This document shows, piece by piece, positions 5,302 to 7,539 of a stretch of DNA of 7,539 nt. The notes under the pieces are model-generated. The model was not told the DNA's origin and did not search any database. It was given only the letters and a program-made list of their open reading frames with translations. Source of the DNA: Candidatus Bathyarchaeota archaeon (lineage in GTDB: Archaea > Thermoproteota > Bathyarchaeia > TCS64); assembly GCA_937877765.1 (NCBI GenBank), contig CALGBN010000290.1, positions 1-7,539 on the forward strand. Direction: 5' to 3'. Made by a program: the position numbers and the translations under genes. Positions within the stretch are counted from its first letter, which is position 1, and each line of letters opens with the position of its first letter.

Positions 5302-5431
5302 ACATATTTCTTGATACTTCTGCTATAGTGGCTTGGTTTAACAAACGTGACAAATACCATGAAGATGCTCAGAGAGTACTCAAAGATATTCGAGAACGCA
5401 GGTTAGATTTCACTCGTTTCATATTATCGGA
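5298..5431 (+). pseudogene. vapC: vapC toxin, 5' fragment (residues 1-45), interrupted by IS
   Basis: This is the first third of a PIN-domain ribonuclease toxin, starting MNIFLDTSAIVAWFN with the first catalytic Asp at D6. The frame is intact to residue 44 and the first two bases of codon 45, where the insertion sequence begins at 5432. Read-through into the IS gives a foreign tail and a stop at 5489, for a 63-residue product lacking three of the four acidic residues, so it should have no nuclease activity. Joined to 6629-6905, without the IS and one CGGA copy, it gives exactly 137 codons with no stop, reading 'RFILSDYILDES' across the join, the usual PIN sequence around the second acidic residue (E50). 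The intact ancestor was a normal 136-residue VapC. Confidence 0.92.
5428..5431. repeat. Target-site duplication CGGA, left copy
   Basis: CGGA directly precedes the left end of the IS and is repeated directly after the right end (6625-6628). Keeping a single copy restores the vapC frame exactly, which confirms it as the duplicated target. Confidence 0.88.
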
Positions 5432-5455
5432 GAGGATTTTGATTAACTTCGTGTT
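5432..5455 (+). repeat. IS left terminal inverted repeat
   Basis: Twenty-four bases beginning GAGGATTTTGATTAAC. Compared with the complement of the right end, mismatches fall at positions 4, 8, 14, 15, 19 and 22. The GAG...CTC tips are exact. Confidence 0.85.
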
Positions 5456-5512
5456 TTCACCATTTCTATCCCCTCGGGTAGACTTTTAGATCACTTGATC
5501 CATCAAACACAT

Positions 5513-6448
5513 ATGACCTCCTTCAAAGCATACATCCTCCGAGAAGCCTACAAAAAACACTGGAAACACAACGACAAACTAGCCCAAGCAGAAGCACTCA
5601 TCGACTGGAACGCCTTCACACCCATCATCCAACCCATGTACACCAACCAGGGACCATGCGGAGGACGCCCCAACACGGACCCAGTGGTGATGATGAAGCT
5701 CCTCGTACTACAAGCATGGTACGGCCTCAGCGACCCAGAGCTGGAACGCCAAGCAGGCAATCGAATCGATTTTATGCATTTCCTCGGTTTCCCCGAAAAA
5801 GCACCCGACTATAGCACCGTATGGAGGTTCAGGGAACGATTGGCTGAGACGGGCCGGGACAGGCTTGTCTGGGATGAGATGCAGCGTCAGCTGGATGAGA
5901 AGGGACTCAAGGTCCGGAAGGGTGTGGCTCAGGACGCCACGTTCATCACAGCGGATCCGGGGCACGCACCCGTGGATAAGCCTCGTGGGGGTGATGCGAA
6001 GACGAGGCGGAGCAGGGATGGTGCATGGACGAAGAAAGGCGGACGGTCTGTTTTTGGTTATAAGCTGCACATGAAGATGGACCTAGATCATGGCCTTATC
6101 CGGTGTTTGGAGGCTTCGGCTGCGAATGTTCATGACAGCCGGGTGGATCTATCAATGCCGGGTATGGTGGTGTACCGGGACAAGGGATACCAGGGTGTGG
6201 TGCCCCGGGGTTATGATGCTACTATGAAGAGGGCCTCTCGTGGTCATCCTTTGAGTATTTGGGACAGGTTGAGGAACCGGCGTATAGGCAGGAAACGGTG
6301 TCCGGGTGAGAGGCCTTTTGCGGTGATTAAGCGTGTGTTTGGGGGTGGTCATGTGTTGGTGACGTCGTTGCCTAGGGTCCGGGTGAAGCTGGTGTTTGCG
6401 TGTTTGTGTTTTAACATTGTTCAGTTGGGCAGACTGGGCGTGGGTTGA
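5513..6448 (+). CDS. IS5-family-like DDE transposase
   Basis: This 311-residue enzyme cuts and joins the IS ends. An N-terminal DUF772-type region (about residues 35-110, with 'RPNTDPVVMMKLLVLQAWYGLSDPELERQ' and 'FLGF....PDYSTVWRFRERL') precedes an RNase H-like catalytic core with D141 (AQDATF), D223 (YRDKGYQG) and E266 (CPGERPFAVIKRVFG), the DDE triad, including the Y-(2)-R-(3)-E-(6)-K-like C-terminal signature of the wider IS4/IS5 group. The ATG at 5513 is preferred; a TTG at 5495 would add six residues. CTTTTAGA at about 5483-5490 could serve as a TATA box for a near-leaderless transcript. Codon use is odd: 51 of the first 55 degenerate codons end in A or C, while 51 of the last 60 codons end in G or T. 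The gene looks functional. Confidence 0.93.
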   Translation: MTSFKAYILREAYKKHWKHNDKLAQAEALIDWNAFTPIIQPMYTNQGPCGGRPNTDPVVMMKLLVLQAWYGLSDPELERQAGNRIDFMHFLGFPEKAPDYSTVWRFRERLAETGRDRLVWDEMQRQLDEKGLKVRKGVAQDATFITADPGHAPVDKPRGGDAKTRRSRDGAWTKKGGRSVFGYKLHMKMDLDHGLIRCLEASAANVHDSRVDLSMPGMVVYRDKGYQGVVPRGYDATMKRASRGHPLSIWDRLRNRRIGRKRCPGERPFAVIKRVFGGGHVLVTSLPRVRVKLVFACLCFNIVQLGRLGVG

Positions 6449-6555
6449 CAGCGTAAGCATTGGATCTCGGGGTGGAGAACGGTTGGAAACGGGGGTTATG
6501 GGTGGCTGCTGGGTGAGTGAAGAGGTGGTTAGATGGGAGTTGTTGGCTGGTTTGA

Positions 6556-6579
6556 GGATGTTTCATCCGCAAGGATGCG
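6556..6579 (+). repeat. Overlapping, mutually exclusive hairpins near the IS right end
   Basis: GGATG-TTT-CATCC (6556-6568) and CATCC-GCAA-GGATG (6564-6577) are both perfect 5-bp stems sharing the central CATCC; the second closes on a GCAA tetraloop of the stable GNRA class. A third small stem, CGCA-AGGA-TGCG (6568-6579), overlaps them. All lie in the noncoding right flank of the IS, between the transposase stop and the right terminal repeat. The role is unknown; transcript 3'-end formation or transposase-site structure are possibilities. Confidence 0.5.
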
Positions 6580-6600
6580 TAAAAGAACGGTAGCTGAAAG

Positions 6601-6624
6601 AAAACAAAGAAAATCATAATTCTC
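6601..6624 (-). repeat. IS right terminal inverted repeat
   Basis: The complement begins GAGAATTATGATTTTC and matches the left end at 18 of 24 positions. The IS ends in CTC at 6624, immediately before the second CGGA. Confidence 0.85.
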
Positions 6625-6628
6625 CGGA
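6625..6628. repeat. Target-site duplication CGGA, right copy
   Basis: Second copy of the 4-bp target, directly after the IS right end; it pairs with the copy at 5428-5431. Confidence 0.88.
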
Positions 6629-6905
6629 TTATATTCTTGACGAGTCGCTGACCTTCTTTGAGTCAGTTATTAAGGATCATGATTTAGCGGTGGCAGTAGG
6701 TGAGGCGCTGATGAATAGTAGTTATGTAGCTATTGAACGTGTTGATGAAGAAACCTTTGACGAGTCTTGGCAGCGATTCAAACACAGCTCTGGACTCAGC
6801 TTCACTGACTGCACAAGTATGACCCTGATGGATGAGCTAGAAACAAGGCATGTATTCACATTCGACCAACACTTCCGTGACGCTGGATACCGTCAAATAA
6901 GATAA
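6629..6905 (+). pseudogene. vapC: vapC toxin, 3' fragment (residues 45-136)
   Basis: This fragment carries the last two thirds of the PIN-domain toxin. It begins with the third base of codon 45 and reads 'YILDESLTFFESVIKDHD', then 'SSGLSFTDCTSMTLMDELETRHVFTFDQHFRDAGYRQI' before TAA. It holds the remaining predicted catalytic acids in full-length numbering: E50, D105 (FTDC) and D124 (TFDQHF). The frame has no stop or frameshift, so it shows no decay since the insertion. It has no start of its own in a sensible place; the ATG at 6690 would give a partial domain lacking the N-terminal strand with D6 and also E50. Expression could come only from a promoter within the IS or from excision of the element. 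Confidence 0.92.
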
Positions 6906-6964
6906 AATGGATGGCGCCGGGAAAGGGTTGTACGTCTTTATCTAATTATGTTAAACGTCGAGTA

Positions 6965-6993
6965 TTTTTGGGGTCTAAATTACTTATTTTTTT
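6965..6993 (+). terminator. T-tract terminator candidate after vapC
   Basis: Two T-runs (6965-6969 and seven T at 6987-6993) lie 60-90 bp after the vapC stop. Archaeal RNA polymerase terminates intrinsically at such tracts without needing a hairpin. No strong hairpin precedes them. Confidence 0.35.
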
Positions 6994-7240
6994 ACCTAAA
7001 TATGACGGTTACTAGGATAGTATGTAGCATTCGTTTTCTTTTTATTCAAAGACTTGCTGGGTGAAAAAACGAAAATATTGTAGAGCTATCTACTGACTAA
7101 GTTAATTTAATAATGTTTAAAAATCACTCTCACAAGGGATGAATTTCAGATAACTTAAAAAGGTTTATTATTTCAAATTATGCAGTAGAGGTTAAGTTCT
7201 AAAAGGAATGACACTTAATTCGTTAAATATAGAAAAATAC

Positions 7241-7258
7241 AAAAGTAAAAGTAAAAGT
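7241..7258. repeat. Tandem hexamer (AAAAGT)x3
   Basis: Three perfect copies of AAAAGT in a row, running directly into a TATA-like sequence. It may be simple slippage in AT-rich intergenic DNA. Confidence 0.8.
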
Positions 7259-7345
7259 ATATAATTTAGCAGGGGAACTTGTGAAAAAATTGGAAAATAG
7301 AGAGGGTACGAATGAAATAAGATGGAATATATTGACGTCAGAACC

Positions 7346-7537
7346 TCATATTTCAAGTGGTTTATATGTTGTTATTATTGATGCACTTATGATTTTGAAA
7401 TCGGGCTTTTCAGCTATCAGCGTCTTCGTTACGGTCGCGGCGGTGTTAGGTACTGTATAATCAAACTCAAGAGTACGATAGCCTTCCTTGATTAACTTCA
7501 CATGTATCGTCTTGCCGGGCTCAAGACTGACAGTAAG
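7346..7537 (-). CDS. C-terminal part of a PEGA-like domain protein (runs off the window)
   Basis: The last 63 codons of a larger minus-strand gene; its start lies beyond the right edge, and the window's last two bases belong to an incomplete codon. The frame reads 'LTVSLEPGKTIHVKLIKEGYRTLEF' and then 'DYTVPNTAATVTKTLIAEKPDF'. The pattern L-x-PG-x(5)-V-x-L-x-K-x-GY, then a strand of alternating polar and hydrophobic residues, is that of the second half of a PEGA domain, a small beta-sandwich found in many archaeal and bacterial surface proteins. About 22 residues follow before TGA. The protein is probably extracytoplasmic, which cannot be checked without its N-terminus. A six-base T-run on the minus strand (plus 7284-7289) about 57 bp downstream could end its transcript. 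A plus-strand frame (7281-7460) overlaps it and is considered a shadow. Confidence 0.65.
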   Translation of the reverse strand, partial: LTVSLEPGKTIHVKLIKEGYRTLEFDYTVPNTAATVTKTLIAEKPDFKIISASIITTYKPLEI

Positions 7538-7539
7538 TG

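Larger units (their letters stand above)
5432..6624 (+). mobile_element. Complete IS5-family-like insertion sequence (1,193 bp)
   Basis: The element is bounded by CGGA target duplications and by terminal inverted repeats that match at 18 of 24 positions without gaps (left GAGGATTTTGATTAAC..., right end complement GAGAATTATGATTTTC...). It contains one transposase gene (5513-6448), preceded by an 81-bp left flank and followed by a 176-bp right flank holding nested hairpins. All parts look complete: ends paired, DDE residues present, no frameshift. A 4-bp duplication and about 1.2 kb length fit the IS5 family, although CGGA differs from the YTAR target favoured by classical IS5. It sits inside vapC in the same orientation as the toxin gene. 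Confidence 0.93.
6906..7345. other. AT-rich stretch without a convincing gene
   Basis: About 440 bp with no reading frame showing domain-like sequence on either strand. It holds T-tracts suitable for ending vapC transcription (TTTTT at 6965-6969, seven T at 6987-6993), a short tandem repeat (7241-7258) and a TATA-like GTATATAATT (7257-7266). The base composition is more AT-rich than in the genes around it. No tRNA-like cloverleaf, CRISPR repeat or clear riboswitch was recognised. Confidence 0.6.

Noticed and set aside
5708..6070. Antisense frames over the transposase
   Set aside because: Low-complexity translations with no motif. The transposase frame carries the DDE residues and fits the IS ends.
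6556..6579. omega-RNA (TnpB guide) or IS200/IS605 end structure
   Set aside because: The element encodes a DDE transposase with inverted repeats and a target duplication, unlike IS200/IS605, and no TnpB is present.
5421..6634. ATTAT (5423-5427 and 6628-6632) as the target duplication instead of CGGA
   Set aside because: Joining at ATTAT shifts the vapC frame and creates an early stop, while CGGA restores it and leaves matched GAG...CTC ends.
7281..7460. Plus-strand GTG frame of 59 residues (MKKLENREGTNE...), with AGGGG just upstream and a TATA-like box at 7257-7266
   Set aside because: It overlaps the minus-strand PEGA-like frame, which shows a recognisable domain pattern. The plus frame has no family resemblance. 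The start signals keep it possible, but the evidence favours the minus strand.

Overview
This window is archaeal. The evidence is a ribosomal protein L40e gene of archaeal/eukaryotic type, a stand-alone AlaX-type alanyl-tRNA editing protein, an M42 (TET-type) aminopeptidase, an AN1 zinc-finger protein, a VapBC pair, and start sites preceded by TATA-like boxes about 25-45 nt upstream, often with leaders too short for a Shine-Dalgarno site. The L40e form looks closer to those of TACK/Asgard-like lineages than to those of methanogens, but I cannot place the organism below Archaea. The first 68 bases are not biological: they are an untrimmed Illumina Nextera P5/index/Tn5 mosaic-end adapter. This is therefore the end of a draft, probably metagenomic, contig.

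Layout. 69-737 (minus): two small membrane-associated proteins in a coupled pair, the second cut off by the adapter. 883-1635 (plus): a membrane protein joining a cytosolic AN1 zinc finger to a degenerate extracytoplasmic CAP/SCP-like domain, followed by a 38-residue single-span membrane peptide (1684-1800). 1803-2894 (minus): M42 aminopeptidase, divergent from 2980-3735 (plus), a DDAH-family amidinohydrolase. 3773-4141 (plus): RidA-like enamine/imine deaminase, ending in a hairpin. 4256-4420 (plus): L40e, convergent with a 1-bp gap to alaX (4422-4877, minus).

5065-6905 is a broken toxin-antitoxin locus. The vapB antitoxin (5065-5301) is intact and overlaps vapC by 4 nt (ATGA). vapC is split by a complete 1,193-bp IS5-family-like insertion sequence (5432-6624) that carries one transposase gene, 24-bp imperfect terminal inverted repeats (18/24 matches) and a 4-bp target duplication (CGGA). 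Removing the IS and one CGGA restores an uninterrupted 136-residue PIN-domain toxin with all four expected acidic residues, which points to a recent insertion. The vapB promoter carries four CATGT motifs at exact 13-bp spacing, a candidate autoregulatory operator.

6906-7345 is AT-rich and without a convincing gene. 7346-7537 (minus) is the C-terminal end of a PEGA-like protein that runs off the window.

The most unusual large-scale feature is a strong, alternating strand asymmetry. On the plus strand, stretches rich in A+C give way to stretches rich in G+T, often inside one gene. It is most extreme in the transposase, where third codon positions go from nearly all A/C at the 5' end to nearly all G/T at the 3' end.
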